Shown here: positions 24,568-32,977 of the stretch, piece after piece
Layout: every line of letters starts with the position of its first letter
How positions within the stretch are numbered: the first letter of the stretch is position 1
Assembly: GCA_910585745.1 (NCBI GenBank)
Contig: CAJUFM010000006.1
Location: forward strand, 1-64,000
DNA length: 64,000 nucleotides
Reading direction: 5' to 3'
DNA from: an uncultured Eubacterium sp.
GTDB lineage: Bacteria; Bacillota; Clostridia; Lachnospirales; Lachnospiraceae
The notes under the pieces: model-generated
The model's input: only the letters and a program-made list of their open reading frames with translations
Databases searched by the model: none
What the model was told of the DNA's origin: nothing
Translations under genes and position numbers: made by a program

Positions 24568-25569
24568 TTATTTAGCCTTAGGGGCTTTGCTGGCAAATTC
24601 TGTATTTACCAGTTCCTCATAAGAAACCCGTCTACTGAGTTCTCCACCGGATTCCAGAATATCCTGCAAAAGATCAAAACTCTCCTTTTCAAAAACAAGA
24701 TCATCTTTCCAGGTTCCCTGGTCATAATATCTTTCTACTATTGTAGTTAATGTTTCCCGCTCCGTTTCTTTGAACTGGGGCTGGATCACTTCCGCGATCT
24801 CCTGCGGTGTGTGGCTTTTCACAAAATCCATCCCTTTCTGGAGAGCATTGGTAAATTTCTGGATGGTATCCCCATTTTTCTTAATATAACTTTCCTTGGC
24901 AGAATAAGCAGTATAGGGAACCATTCCGCTGTCCACTCCCAGAGAAGCTACCACAACACCCTTCTTTTCCTTTTCCAGAGAAGCTGCAAAGGGTTCAAAC
25001 TCCACCGAGTAATCCCCCTGTCCCGAAGCAAATGCTTCTGCGGTAAGTCCAAAATCGATATTCTGTACCATCTTCAGATCTTTCTGGGGATCCATGTTAT
25101 TCTTCTTTAGTATGTATTCAAATACCATCTGCGGCATACCGCCCTTCCTTCCTGCCAGTACTGTCTTACCTTTCAGTTTATCCCAGGTAAAATCCTCATC
25201 CGCTTTCTTTGCCACCAGAAAATTGCCTGCGCGCTGTGTCAGCTGGGCAAAGTTGACAATCTTTTCTCCCGATCCCTCATTAAACACATAGATCGATGCC
25301 TCTGATCCCATAAATCCAATGTCTGCCTCTCCTGACAACACTGCTGTCATCACATTATCGGCGCCGGAACCATTGACCAGTTTTACATCCAGCCCTTCCT
25401 CTTTAAAATAGCCTTTCTCAATAGCAACATACTGGGGAGCATAGAAAATGGAATGTGCCACTTCATTCAGTGTGATGGACGTCATCCCTTCCTCTTCATT
25501 TTTTGCGCAGCTGCACAGAGAAAGTACCATCAGAGAAAAAATCAGCGCCAGAACCACGATTTTTTTCAT
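24568..25569 (-). CDS. ABC transporter substrate-binding lipoprotein (NMT1/SsuA-like)
   Basis: A 333-residue lipoprotein. The signal peptide ends in a lipobox (SLCSC, acylated Cys20). The mature part begins with TSITLNEVAHSIFYAPQYVA and has GYFKEEGLDVKLV and GEADIGFMGSEA, the pattern of the NMT1/THI5-like and nitrate/sulfonate-binding group. The substrate could be a sulfonate, a thiamine precursor such as HMP, or another small organic. No permease or ATPase gene adjoins it, so its partners lie elsewhere. A TAGCCC/GGGCTA hairpin sits just before the ribosome site. Confidence 0.85.
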   Translation of the reverse strand: MKKIVVLALIFSLMVLSLCSCAKNEEEGMTSITLNEVAHSIFYAPQYVAIEKGYFKEEGLDVKLVNGSGADNVMTAVLSGEADIGFMGSEASIYVFNEGSGEKIVNFAQLTQRAGNFLVAKKADEDFTWDKLKGKTVLAGRKGGMPQMVFEYILKKNNMDPQKDLKMVQNIDFGLTAEAFASGQGDYSVEFEPFAASLEKEKKGVVVASLGVDSGMVPYTAYSAKESYIKKNGDTIQKFTNALQKGMDFVKSHTPQEIAEVIQPQFKETERETLTTIVERYYDQGTWKDDLVFEKESFDLLQDILESGGELSRRVSYEELVNTEFASKAPKAK

Positions 25570-25580
25570 TCTCTTCCTCC

Positions 25581-25598
25581 TAGCCCGTTAAAGGGCTA
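25581..25598 (-). promoter_or_regulatory. Hairpin touching the ribosome site of the substrate-binding protein
   Basis: TAGCCC (25581-25586) and GGGCTA (25593-25598) form a six-base stem. On the minus strand it ends directly at GGAGG, so it may tune translation. No known riboswitch was recognised. Confidence 0.35.
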
Positions 25599-25698
25599 TT
25601 TGTTTCCTTTTTCTATGAATATATGACAAAAAATGAGTGTGGTGCAGGTCTTTTTGTGTTATGATAAAAACAAAGGAAAATTTAAGGGAGGAATTTAA

Positions 25699-26415
25699 AT
25701 GAATGAAATAGAACAATTGAAGCAATGGATCGACGAAAGTGATAATATCGTATTTTTTGGAGGCGCCGGTGTCTCCACCGAGAGCCATATTCCCGATTTT
25801 CGCAGTGTAGACGGACTATATAATCAGCAGTATGATTTCCCGCCGGAGACCATTTTAAGCCATCGTTTTTTTATGCAGAATACGGAGGAATTTTATCGTT
25901 TTTACTGGGACAAAATGATATTTGAAGATGCGGAGCCAAATCCTGCCCACAGAGCGCTGGCAAACCTTGAAAAAATGGGCAAACTCAGAGCTGTCATCAC
26001 CCAGAATATCGATGGTCTGCACCAGAAAGCGGGAAGCAGGGAAGTTCTGGAACTTCACGGCTCTGTCCTTCGCAATTATTGTATGTCCTGTAAAAAGTGT
26101 TATGGGCTGAAGGATATTCTCCCGCAAAAGGGAATCCCCAGGTGCAGCTGTGGCGGCACCATTAAGCCGGATGTGATACTCTATGAAGAAGGACTAGATT
26201 CTTATATTTTGGAAAAATCCATCTCATATATCAAAAATGCAGATGTTCTGATCATAGGAGGTACCTCTCTCGCCGTCTATCCCGCCGCCGGACTGATTGA
26301 CTACTACCGGGGTGATAAGCTGGTTCTGATCAACAAATCCAAAACCAGCCGCAATGCCCACGCAAACTTAGAGATCAATGGGGCCATCGGTGAGACCCTC
26401 GGGTTTTATGCTTGA
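25699..26415 (+). CDS. NAD-dependent protein deacylase, sirtuin (Sir2/CobB)
   Basis: A 238-residue class U/III-like sirtuin. Visible: GGAGVSTESHIPDFRS (NAD-binding GAG and the DFR triad region) at about 20-35, TQNIDGLHQKAG near 97-108, catalytic His in LELHGSV near 117, and four zinc cysteines CxxC (CMSCKKC) and CSC(G) at about 125-150. It removes acyl groups from lysines, using NAD. GGGAGG precedes the start. It is followed by metA after 115 bases. Family assignment is firm. Confidence 0.93.
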   Translation: MNEIEQLKQWIDESDNIVFFGGAGVSTESHIPDFRSVDGLYNQQYDFPPETILSHRFFMQNTEEFYRFYWDKMIFEDAEPNPAHRALANLEKMGKLRAVITQNIDGLHQKAGSREVLELHGSVLRNYCMSCKKCYGLKDILPQKGIPRCSCGGTIKPDVILYEEGLDSYILEKSISYIKNADVLIIGGTSLAVYPAAGLIDYYRGDKLVLINKSKTSRNAHANLEINGAIGETLGFYA

Positions 26416-26530
26416 AAGAATAATTTATTTGTGATAGACTTACTCATGAAAGTTTGTTAGCAACTAGTACAATGGGATGCAGGACAAAGCAAAGATGCAT
26501 ACTGTTGACTTTGCAGAAATGAGGAAAATT

Positions 26531-27445
26531 ATGCCGATCAAGATTCCCAACTCTCTGCCAGCCACAGAGATACTGGAAAAGGAAAATATATTTGTAATGA
26601 CGGAACATCGTGCCATGCATCAGGATATCCGTCCTTTAAGTGTACTCATACTAAATCTGATGCCCACTAAGATCGTAACGGAAACCCAGTTGCTGCGTAA
26701 ACTGTCAAACTCCCCGCTGCAGGTCGAAGTGGAATTTTTAAAGACCGCCAGTTATATTCCGCAGCACACAGATCCTACACATCTGGATACTTTTTATACT
26801 ACCTTTGACGAAGTCATGGACCGTAAATTCGATGGTATGATCATCACCGGAGCGCCACTGGACTCTATTTCCTTTGAGGATGTAGGATATTGGAAGGAAG
26901 TGTGCCGGATCATGGAGTGGTGCAAAACCCATGTACATTCCACCCTTCATCTGTGCTGGGGAGCCTTTGCTGCTCTGTATTATTATTTTGGCATAAATAA
27001 AATAGACCTTCCCCAGAAATTGTCAGGCGTTTACGAGCACACCGTTGTAAAGAAAAATTCCCCCCTCTTCCGTGGCTTTGACGACATTTTCTACGCGCCC
27101 CAGTCCCGCGCCACCAGTGTGAAAACAGAAGATATCCAGGCAGTGGAAGGACTTGAACTGATGGCAGTCTCAGAAGAAGCCGGCGCCACTATCATAAAGA
27201 CTACGGACAGCCGCCATTTCTTCATGACCTGTCACCCAGAATACGACGCCGATACCCTGGCCAGGGAATATGCAAGAGATGTGGAAAAAGGACTGAATCC
27301 CAACATTCCCTGTAACTATTTTCCCGGTGACGACCCTTCCCAGGCACCAGTGGTGCGCTGGCGCTCTACCGGACAGCTGATCTTTTCCAACTGGTTAAAT
27401 TATTACGTATACCAAAGTACACCTTATAATATTACTGACGTATAG
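26531..27445 (+). CDS. metA: Homoserine O-acyltransferase MetA
   Basis: A 304-residue MetA. The start MPIKIPNSLPA at 26531 is preceded by GAGG; the open frame runs 18 codons further up without a site. The catalytic Cys is in HLCWGAFA near residue 142 and the His in CHPEYDADT near 235. It acylates homoserine for methionine synthesis. Residue 111, which selects acetyl-CoA when Glu and succinyl-CoA when Gly in studied members, is Asp here (GAPLD). In Firmicutes the acetyl form is usual, so acetylation is my guess. Its last 14 bases overlap the convergent thiE. No SAM riboswitch or T-box was recognised upstream (26416-26530). Confidence 0.93.
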   Translation: MPIKIPNSLPATEILEKENIFVMTEHRAMHQDIRPLSVLILNLMPTKIVTETQLLRKLSNSPLQVEVEFLKTASYIPQHTDPTHLDTFYTTFDEVMDRKFDGMIITGAPLDSISFEDVGYWKEVCRIMEWCKTHVHSTLHLCWGAFAALYYYFGINKIDLPQKLSGVYEHTVVKKNSPLFRGFDDIFYAPQSRATSVKTEDIQAVEGLELMAVSEEAGATIIKTTDSRHFFMTCHPEYDADTLAREYARDVEKGLNPNIPCNYFPGDDPSQAPVVRWRSTGQLIFSNWLNYYVYQSTPYNITDV

Positions 27446-28034
27446 TCATAAACCCAGACATTACGCAGACTCCCGCTGCACCTGCCCGCACAACGGCTTC
27501 TGCATTTTCCTGACAGATGCCACCAATGCCATAGACAGGAATGTGTACAGCCCCGGACACCTGTTGGATAAAATCCAATCCCCGTCCTGGCATCCCTTTT
27601 TTGCAGTCAGTTTCAAACACATGCCCGGCGATCACATAATCCACCCCCAATTCCTTTGCCCTCCGCGCCTGTCCCACCGAGTGGACAGAGGATCCGATCC
27701 ACTGAAAATAACTCTTTTCTTTGTCAGGCATAGTCTCAAGGATATCCAGGGGCAGATGAATATATCGGCAACCTAACCTCAAAGCACTCTCCCAGAAACT
27801 ATGAAGGATGCATACCATATGTGCCTCCTGACAGATCCCCAGCACTTTTTCTGCCATATTCTCATATTCCCTCCAGGAAAGATCTTTTTCTCTCAAAAGA
27901 ATGGCATCCGCTTCCCTATTCTGTACAATCTGCCGGATCCTTTCATAAAAATCTCCCTGACACAGTTTCCTATTGGTGACACACAAACACGAGATCCGGT
28001 CACCGCCGCCTGTTTTATACATAGATATAATCAC
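27432..28034 (-). CDS. thiE: Thiamine phosphate synthase (ThiE/TenI family)
   Basis: A 200-residue TIM-barrel protein. CVTNRKLC near the N-terminus, LLREKDLSWREY near 46-57, GSSVHS near 117, GHVFETDCKKG near 138 and YGIGGI near 170 fit ThiE and TenI. ThiE joins HMP-pyrophosphate to the thiazole phosphate; TenI isomerises the thiazole. The two are hard to tell apart by eye, and the HSFWESAL region departs from classical ThiE. The start lies 20 bases inside thiH, so it is translationally coupled. It is the last gene of the thi run. Confidence 0.8.
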   Translation of the reverse strand: MIISMYKTGGGDRISCLCVTNRKLCQGDFYERIRQIVQNREADAILLREKDLSWREYENMAEKVLGICQEAHMVCILHSFWESALRLGCRYIHLPLDILETMPDKEKSYFQWIGSSVHSVGQARRAKELGVDYVIAGHVFETDCKKGMPGRGLDFIQQVSGAVHIPVYGIGGICQENAEAVVRAGAAGVCVMSGFMTIRQ

Positions 28035-29220
28035 TCATTACCGGCTGCAGTCTCTGATCCAGAATCGCCTGATACACCTCATCCACCGTCCTCGTGTCGT
28101 CAATCTCAAACTGTTCATCTCCTTTTTCCTCTCCCCCCCTGCCTCCAATCCCAACATTTACCCCGGCAGATATCTTCGTAGCAGCGATCTGGATCAAATG
28201 ATCCCTTACCCTCCCACACTCTCTGGTGGAAACAGTTATATTGGAAAATGGCAGGAACAGCCGATAGGCACACACAACCTGAAGCAGCTGCGCCTCCTGA
28301 ACATCCATGGGATTGATCTTGTCATTGTTGATGATCGGACGCAGTCTCGGACAGGAAAATGCAATCTCAGCATGGGGATATTTTCGCTGGATATACCAGG
28401 CATGCATACCCGTGGCAAAGGCATCCCGCCTGAAATCATCCAGTCCCAGCAGCGCTCCAAACCCCACGCCCCGTATTCCGCCCCTGACTGCCCTTTCCTG
28501 GGCATTCAGACGATAGGGAAAGATCCGTTTTCTTCCCGCCAGATGAAGTGTCTCATACTTATCAGGATGATAGGTCTCTTGAAATACTGTTACATAATCG
28601 GCGCCACACCCATGAAGATATTTATACTCCTCCGAATTTACCGGATATATTTCCAGGCCGATCACCTTAAAATATTTTCGGGCAATCTTACATGCCTCCC
28701 CGATATATCTGACATCCGACATCTTCGGGCTCTCTCCCGTCAGGATCAAAACCTCCTGAAGCCCTGTTTTTGCGATCTCCTGCATCTCCTTCTCAATCTC
28801 TCCCATGTTCAACCGGGCGCGCCTGATTTTATTGTGGCAGTTGAAACCGCAGTAAATGCAGTAGTTTTCACAATGATTAGCTATGTAGAGTGGGGTAAAC
28901 ATAGTGATGGAGTTTCCAAAATATTTTCTTGTCTCCACCTGAGCTGACTGGGCAATCTCCTCCAATAAAGGAAGTGCCGCTGGAGAAAGCAGCGCTGCAA
29001 AGTCTTCCGGTCCTTTCCGGTCACGGCTAAGGGCATTTTTAACATCCGCCGATGTGTAACACTCACAATCAAATGTTTCCGCCGATTTTATCACCAGCTT
29101 ATCAGTCTCCGAATCCAAAACCTCCATATCCTCCAGATAGGTCATATGATCTGTCCTGTTTTCATTTAATTGTTCTTTAATGCCTTCGTTCCAAATACTT
29201 TCATTGATTCTCTCTGTCAT
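28015..29220 (-). CDS. thiH: 2-iminoacetate synthase ThiH (radical SAM)
   Basis: A 401-residue radical-SAM enzyme. The cluster motif CxxxCxxC is at CENYCIYCGF near residue 117, and the segments TGESP, VFQETYHPDKYETLH and SCPRLRP are characteristic of ThiH, which cleaves tyrosine to dehydroglycine for the thiazole ring. The length is slightly above E. coli ThiH. It follows thiG after 97 bases that hold a perfect hairpin. Together with ThiG and ThiS it makes the thiazole phosphate anaerobically. Confidence 0.93.
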   Translation of the reverse strand: MTERINESIWNEGIKEQLNENRTDHMTYLEDMEVLDSETDKLVIKSAETFDCECYTSADVKNALSRDRKGPEDFAALLSPAALPLLEEIAQSAQVETRKYFGNSITMFTPLYIANHCENYCIYCGFNCHNKIRRARLNMGEIEKEMQEIAKTGLQEVLILTGESPKMSDVRYIGEACKIARKYFKVIGLEIYPVNSEEYKYLHGCGADYVTVFQETYHPDKYETLHLAGRKRIFPYRLNAQERAVRGGIRGVGFGALLGLDDFRRDAFATGMHAWYIQRKYPHAEIAFSCPRLRPIINNDKINPMDVQEAQLLQVVCAYRLFLPFSNITVSTRECGRVRDHLIQIAATKISAGVNVGIGGRGGEEKGDEQFEIDDTRTVDEVYQAILDQRLQPVMSDYIYV

Positions 29221-29292
29221 TTTTCCTTTTCTCCATTTTATTTCCCATTCCGAAGTGTTTTATATAATGGGGCAAATCCGCGCCGTCAGGCT

Positions 29293-29314
29293 AGCTCGAC
29301 GGCACCGTCGAGCT
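29293..29314. other. Perfect palindrome between thiG and thiH
   Basis: AGCTCGACGG (29293-29302) and CCGTCGAGCT (29305-29314) are exact inverse complements around CA. No T-run follows on either side, so it is more likely an mRNA hairpin that adjusts thiG/thiH ratios than a terminator. Confidence 0.5.
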
Positions 29315-29317
29315 AAC

Positions 29318-30109
29318 TCAATGATGGTACTTATTGCTTCCATCCTGGATATATCCCGTCAGCGGAGAAGAGGCACTTCCCCCCTTTTTCAGCACTCTTC
29401 CCATGCCGGCAAGATAAGCTGTCCGCCCCGCTTCGATCGCCTTACGAAATGCCTCTGCCATGGCAGGGATATCTCCTGCTGTGGCAATCCCCGTATTAGC
29501 CATCACAGCCGCCGCTCCCATTTCCATCGCTTCACAGGCCTGGGAGGGACATCCAATCCCCGCATCCACGATAATGGGAAGATCGATCTCATCGATCAAT
29601 ATCTGAATAAATTCTTTTGTACACAATCCCTTATTCGAGCCAATGGGCGCAGCCAGAGGCATTACCGAAACAGCTCCAGCATTGTACAGGTCTCTTGCTG
29701 TATTCAGATCCGGATACATATACGGCATCACTACAAAGCCTTCTTTGGCAAGGATCTCCGTGGCTTTCACAGTCTCCTGATTATCTGGCAGAAGATATCT
29801 GCTGTCCCTCATAATCTCAATTTTCACAAAATCCCCACAGCCTACCTCCCTGGACAGCCTAGCGATCCGGACAGCTTCATCCGCATTTCGGGCACCAGAA
29901 GTATTAGGAAGCAGTCTGACCCCCTCTGGTATATAATCCATAATATTTGCCGTCCCCCCAGCATTTGCTCGTCTCAGGGCAAGAGTGATGATCTGCGCCC
30001 CCGCCTGTTCAACAGCAGCCTGGATCAGATCCAGTGAATATTTTCCAGAACCAAGTATAAACCGGGAAGTAAATTTATGCCCTCCCAGAACCAGCATATC
30101 GTGATTCAT
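29318..30109 (-). CDS. thiG: Thiazole synthase ThiG
   Basis: A 263-residue (beta/alpha)8 barrel. The Schiff-base lysine is in FVKIEIM near residue 97; RFILGSGKYS near 15, NTSGARNADEAV near 64, VDAGIGCPSQA near 178 and NTGIATAGDIPAMA near 206 are standard. It condenses the ThiS thiocarboxylate, dehydroglycine and deoxyxylulose phosphate to the thiazole. It lies 76 bases after thiS. Confidence 0.95.
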   Translation of the reverse strand: MNHDMLVLGGHKFTSRFILGSGKYSLDLIQAAVEQAGAQIITLALRRANAGGTANIMDYIPEGVRLLPNTSGARNADEAVRIARLSREVGCGDFVKIEIMRDSRYLLPDNQETVKATEILAKEGFVVMPYMYPDLNTARDLYNAGAVSVMPLAAPIGSNKGLCTKEFIQILIDEIDLPIIVDAGIGCPSQACEAMEMGAAAVMANTGIATAGDIPAMAEAFRKAIEAGRTAYLAGMGRVLKKGGSASSPLTGYIQDGSNKYHH

Positions 30110-30185
30110 CTTTATCCTCTCCTCATCTTTCTTTTCTTAACATCTTCCAAATTCATTGCAACATACATGTTTCAATGCCAAAAGA

Positions 30186-30383
30186 TCAGCCCCCTCCTAC
30201 AAAACTCACTACCTCAATTTTGTCTCCACTCGTCACACATTTTTCCTTGTAAATAGATTTGGAAATGATCTCGCCATTGATCTCTACCGCGATCTTACGA
30301 ATATCATAGCCTTCCCGCTCCAGAAGTTCTGTTAAAAAGATATCAGAATACTGCTCTTTTTCTTTTCCATTTAATATGATCAT
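30186..30383 (-). CDS. thiS: Sulfur carrier protein ThiS
   Basis: A 65-residue ubiquitin-like sulfur carrier ending in FVGGG, the Gly-Gly tail that is adenylated and thiocarboxylated. The start at 30383 has AAGGAGG just upstream; the longer open frame runs into the palindromic leader and is not coding. It is the first gene of the thi run. thiF, which normally activates ThiS, is not in this run. Confidence 0.93.
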   Translation of the reverse strand: MIILNGKEKEQYSDIFLTELLEREGYDIRKIAVEINGEIISKSIYKEKCVTSGDKIEVVSFVGGG

Positions 30384-30400
30384 GGTGTCCTCCTTCCTCC

Positions 30401-30522
30401 GCCTCGCACCAGTCACAGCGCTTCGCTTCTGTGACCGGTCGCGGCATTCGCCGCATACTCTGAAAAACATACCGGTCACATCGTGCAAGCACATGTGACC
30501 ATATGTTTTCAGAGTGCGAGGC
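30401..30522. repeat. Large multi-branched palindromic element before thiS
   Basis: Outer arms GCCTCGCAC (30401-30409) and GTGCGAGGC (30514-30522) are exact. Inside are stems GTCACAGCG...CTGTGAC, GCGGCATTCGCCGC, ACTCTGAAAA(A)CAT with ATGTTTTCAGAGT, and GGTCACAT with ATGTGACC. Read on the minus strand it ends 18 bases before the thiS start, against its ribosome site. Possibly a mobile palindromic repeat or a regulatory leader. Confidence 0.55.
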
Positions 30523-30537
30523 TCAAAGCTAACGCGC

Positions 30538-30600
30538 AAAAAGAGGATAGCACACGAAAGCTACACCCGTGGTGGTGTACCCCTTCATGAGATATCCTCA
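30538..30600 (-). terminator. Terminator-like structure in the leader of the thi run
   Basis: Minus strand: GAGGATA (30599-30593) pairs with TATCCTC (30549-30543), followed by five Ts (30542-30538). Between them lies a second stem, TACACC...GGTGTA. Because it precedes thiS it could be an attenuator or the terminator of the upstream gene at 30701. No TPP-riboswitch THI-box was recognised. Confidence 0.5.
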
Positions 30601-30700
30601 ATCTTTTTATATCTTATCATATATATCTGATGTTGTCAAATCAACACAACCTATAAATCAAGCATATATTATATTTCAAGCGAGGCTGTTTTTTATATGC

Positions 30701-31537
30701 TTATATACCATACTCTTCCATCAGTAACCCCTGTAGAACCAGATCCTTTGCCGCCATTATGATTTCCTTCGTTCTTCCATCCTCCGCCAAACAAACATTT
30801 AGACGATTTATTCGTTCCGTTGTCTCCACTCGTCCTTCTTCGCGTCCTTCCTCTCTTCCTTCCGCTAGCAGCTCTTCTGCAAATTCACACATATACCTCA
30901 CACCTTTCTCTTCTTCTTTCAAATATGCTACTCTTTTTCTTAAATTCTCAAACTTTACTGTATCTGGCGAAAAAACTGTTGTTGTGTTTTTTATATATTC
31001 CAACAGTGCAGTCTGCTCCACTGTTGACGCTGGAAACGTTAAATTGGCATAAATCTCATGTACCCCATTCGGTATCTCCCGGCTGGTTCCCTTTATTATA
31101 CGAACTATTTCAGAAAAGCCCGTCTGCGTATGTAAAAAATCCTTTTCTGTAATAAATATGAGATACAGATCTGGCAGATCCGCGTAACTGGCGCCTGTTC
31201 CCAGCACCCGGCTGTCGATCCGGCTCTGGATAAATCGTGAACGTTTCAGATGATCCTCGTCCTCAGCTATCTGAAGTTCAATATTATACTGCCTTTTATA
31301 AGAGTCCTCCGCCCAGATATCAAGTATCGAGCTATGTCCATATAAGTTCCGGTAACTTCTCTGAGGTTCTGTGCGCATCACCCGCAGATCACAAATCCCC
31401 GTTAAAATCCGCAATACATCCTGTAGAGCCAGATAATCCTCAAACACTACGGAAAAAAACAAATCACTGGTCAGGTTCAGTCCCCGTATCTTCTTCCAGC
31501 GTTCCACATAATTCTTTATCCCCACCTGTTTTGTCAA
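30701..31537 (-). CDS. PD-(D/E)XK nuclease family protein (Rpn/transposase-like)
   Basis: A 278-residue protein of the PD-(D/E)XK family related to Rpn recombination-promoting nucleases. The N-terminal half has DLFFSVVFED, then LDIWAEDSYKRQYNIELQIAED, in which the D...ExQ pattern is the catalytic core. The C-terminal part carries the Arg/Glu/Gly repeat EGREEGREEGR, common in these proteins. Start is TTG at 31537 with GGAGG seven bases upstream; no ATG fits. Such genes are often mobile or multi-copy in Clostridia. Biological role here unknown. Confidence 0.8.
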   Translation of the reverse strand: MTKQVGIKNYVERWKKIRGLNLTSDLFFSVVFEDYLALQDVLRILTGICDLRVMRTEPQRSYRNLYGHSSILDIWAEDSYKRQYNIELQIAEDEDHLKRSRFIQSRIDSRVLGTGASYADLPDLYLIFITEKDFLHTQTGFSEIVRIIKGTSREIPNGVHEIYANLTFPASTVEQTALLEYIKNTTTVFSPDTVKFENLRKRVAYLKEEEKGVRYMCEFAEELLAEGREEGREEGRVETTERINRLNVCLAEDGRTKEIIMAAKDLVLQGLLMEEYGI

Positions 31538-31550
31538 TAACGTTCCTCCC

Positions 31551-31772
31551 TTATCTAGGGCTTGTCTGAAAGGAGTTTACAGACACATCCTGGCAGGAGG
31601 CATAAACTATACTGGCAAAAATAAAATCCCCTATTACATAAAATTCTATCCCTGGCACTGCTTCCATCAATACCCCTGCCTGTTCAATTCTATTGGAATG
31701 ATAAGCAAGAGTATTTCTGAAATCATAACCGAAGTGCAGAACTGCAAGTATGATAGAATTTCTTTTGCTTTT
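31551..31772 (-). other. Open frame without a start, possible remnant
   Basis: A 73-codon open stretch containing HFGYDFRNTLAYHSNRIEQ and GIEFYVIGDFIFASIVY reads like protein but has no plausible start codon with a ribosome site, and a stop stands immediately upstream. Family not recognised. The remainder of 31538-31816 shows nothing else. Confidence 0.2.
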
Positions 31773-31816
31773 CTATGTTTAGTATAACAATCTTTACCAA
31801 CTTTTACAAGTACTTT

Positions 31817-32101
31817 TCACCGTTTATCCAATTTTCTCTGGATTTTTTCCATCCCATCTACATAGATGAGTATTTCTGCCACAATGCTATACAATTCTGG
31901 AGGGATATATTCTCCGACATCCAGGATTGACAGACTTTTTGCCAGTTTTTCATCTTTATGGACTGGTACATCTGCTTTCTCTGCTTCGGTAATGATTCTG
32001 TCCGCGATATGCCCTCTTCCGGTGGCAATTACCTTAGGCGCCTGCTCACCTGGCTCGTATTCAAGGGCAACTGCCGTCTTTTTAGGATCAAATTCCGCCA
32101 T
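31817..32101 (-). CDS. FlhB/YlqH-like protein (EscU/YscU family cytoplasmic domain)
   Basis: A 94-residue protein equal to the cytoplasmic substrate-specificity domain of FlhB/EscU. It has DPKKTAVALEYEPGEQAPKV, VPVHKDEKLAKSL and YIPPELYSIVAEIL. The family's autocleavage NPTH site is replaced by DPKKTA, so self-cleavage is not expected. No flagellar genes are in the window. It lies seven bases after rnhB, the same neighbour as ylqH in Bacillus, so this is conserved synteny. Function unknown. Confidence 0.85.
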   Translation of the reverse strand: MAEFDPKKTAVALEYEPGEQAPKVIATGRGHIADRIITEAEKADVPVHKDEKLAKSLSILDVGEYIPPELYSIVAEILIYVDGMEKIQRKLDKR

Positions 32102-32108
32102 TACTATA

Positions 32109-32873
32109 TCACCTCATAAAATTTTTTATAAATGTCCTTCTATGAATTGGACATGGTCCATATTTCTTTAATGCTTCTATATGTGCAGCGGAACCGTAGC
32201 CTTTGTGTCCCTCAAATCCGTATTCCGGATACATTTCCGCAAACTCTGTCATCAATCGGTCCCTGGTTACCTTTGCCATAATGCTTGCCGCCGCGATCGA
32301 TACACTTCTTCCGTCTCCTTTGATGATGCCCAGCTGCTTTATGGGGAGCTGGGGGATTGTCACCGCATCATTCAAAAGCAGGTCCGGCACTACCTGTAAA
32401 TCCTGCACCGCATGAGTCATGGCTTCATATGTGGCCTGCAGGATATTGATCTGGTCAATTCTTTCTGGTGAGGCCATGCCTATTCCATAGGATACCGCTT
32501 TTTCCTTTATTTCATCAAATAATTCTTCTCTTCGTTTTGCACTGAGCTTTTTGGAGTCATTAAGATACAAGATCTTACAATCCCTGGGAAGCACGACAGC
32601 TCCCGCCACTACGGGACCAGCCAAAGGACCCCGGCCAGCCTCATCAATCCCACAGATACAGGAAAATTCCTTTCCATATTTTCCTTCAAATTCCTGCATC
32701 CCTTTCAGACGCCGACACTCATCTTCATAGGCTTTCTGTTTTTTCTGGTATGTCGTTATCAATTTTGCCACACCGGATCTCCCATCTTCCTTATATTGAT
32801 CAAATAATGAATTCCATTCTCCCATTGCAGCATGTTCAAACTCATATTTTATATCGGCTATTTTCTTTGGCAT
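32109..32873 (-). CDS. rnhB: Ribonuclease HII
   Basis: A 254-residue RNase HII. The catalytic core starts at about residue 72 with CGIDEAGRGPLAGPVVAGAV (first acidic residues Asp and Glu) and continues with LNDSKKLS and the later Asp in DLLLNDAV. The 70-residue N-terminal extension is usual for Firmicutes RnhB. It removes ribonucleotides and RNA from DNA hybrids. It is followed directly by the FlhB-like gene. Confidence 0.95.
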   Translation of the reverse strand: MPKKIADIKYEFEHAAMGEWNSLFDQYKEDGRSGVAKLITTYQKKQKAYEDECRRLKGMQEFEGKYGKEFSCICGIDEAGRGPLAGPVVAGAVVLPRDCKILYLNDSKKLSAKRREELFDEIKEKAVSYGIGMASPERIDQINILQATYEAMTHAVQDLQVVPDLLLNDAVTIPQLPIKQLGIIKGDGRSVSIAAASIMAKVTRDRLMTEFAEMYPEYGFEGHKGYGSAAHIEALKKYGPCPIHRRTFIKNFMR

Positions 32874-32977
32874 AATAATCCTCCATTTTTTACAACCACA
32901 AGCGTCACGCTTTGCGTAAAAAGATACCTGCGCCCAAAACCAGACACAGGTATCTGAACTGTTCTTATGAAATAATT

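Noticed and set aside
26416..26530. Possible SAM riboswitch or T-box before metA
   Set aside because: No conserved S-box or T-box sequence is visible in the 115 bases.
27973..28947. 324-codon plus-strand frame over thiH
   Set aside because: Antisense shadow; thiH motifs are on the other strand.
30384..30700. TPP riboswitch before thiS
   Set aside because: The CTGAGA and ACCTGATCTGG-type THI-box elements are not seen.
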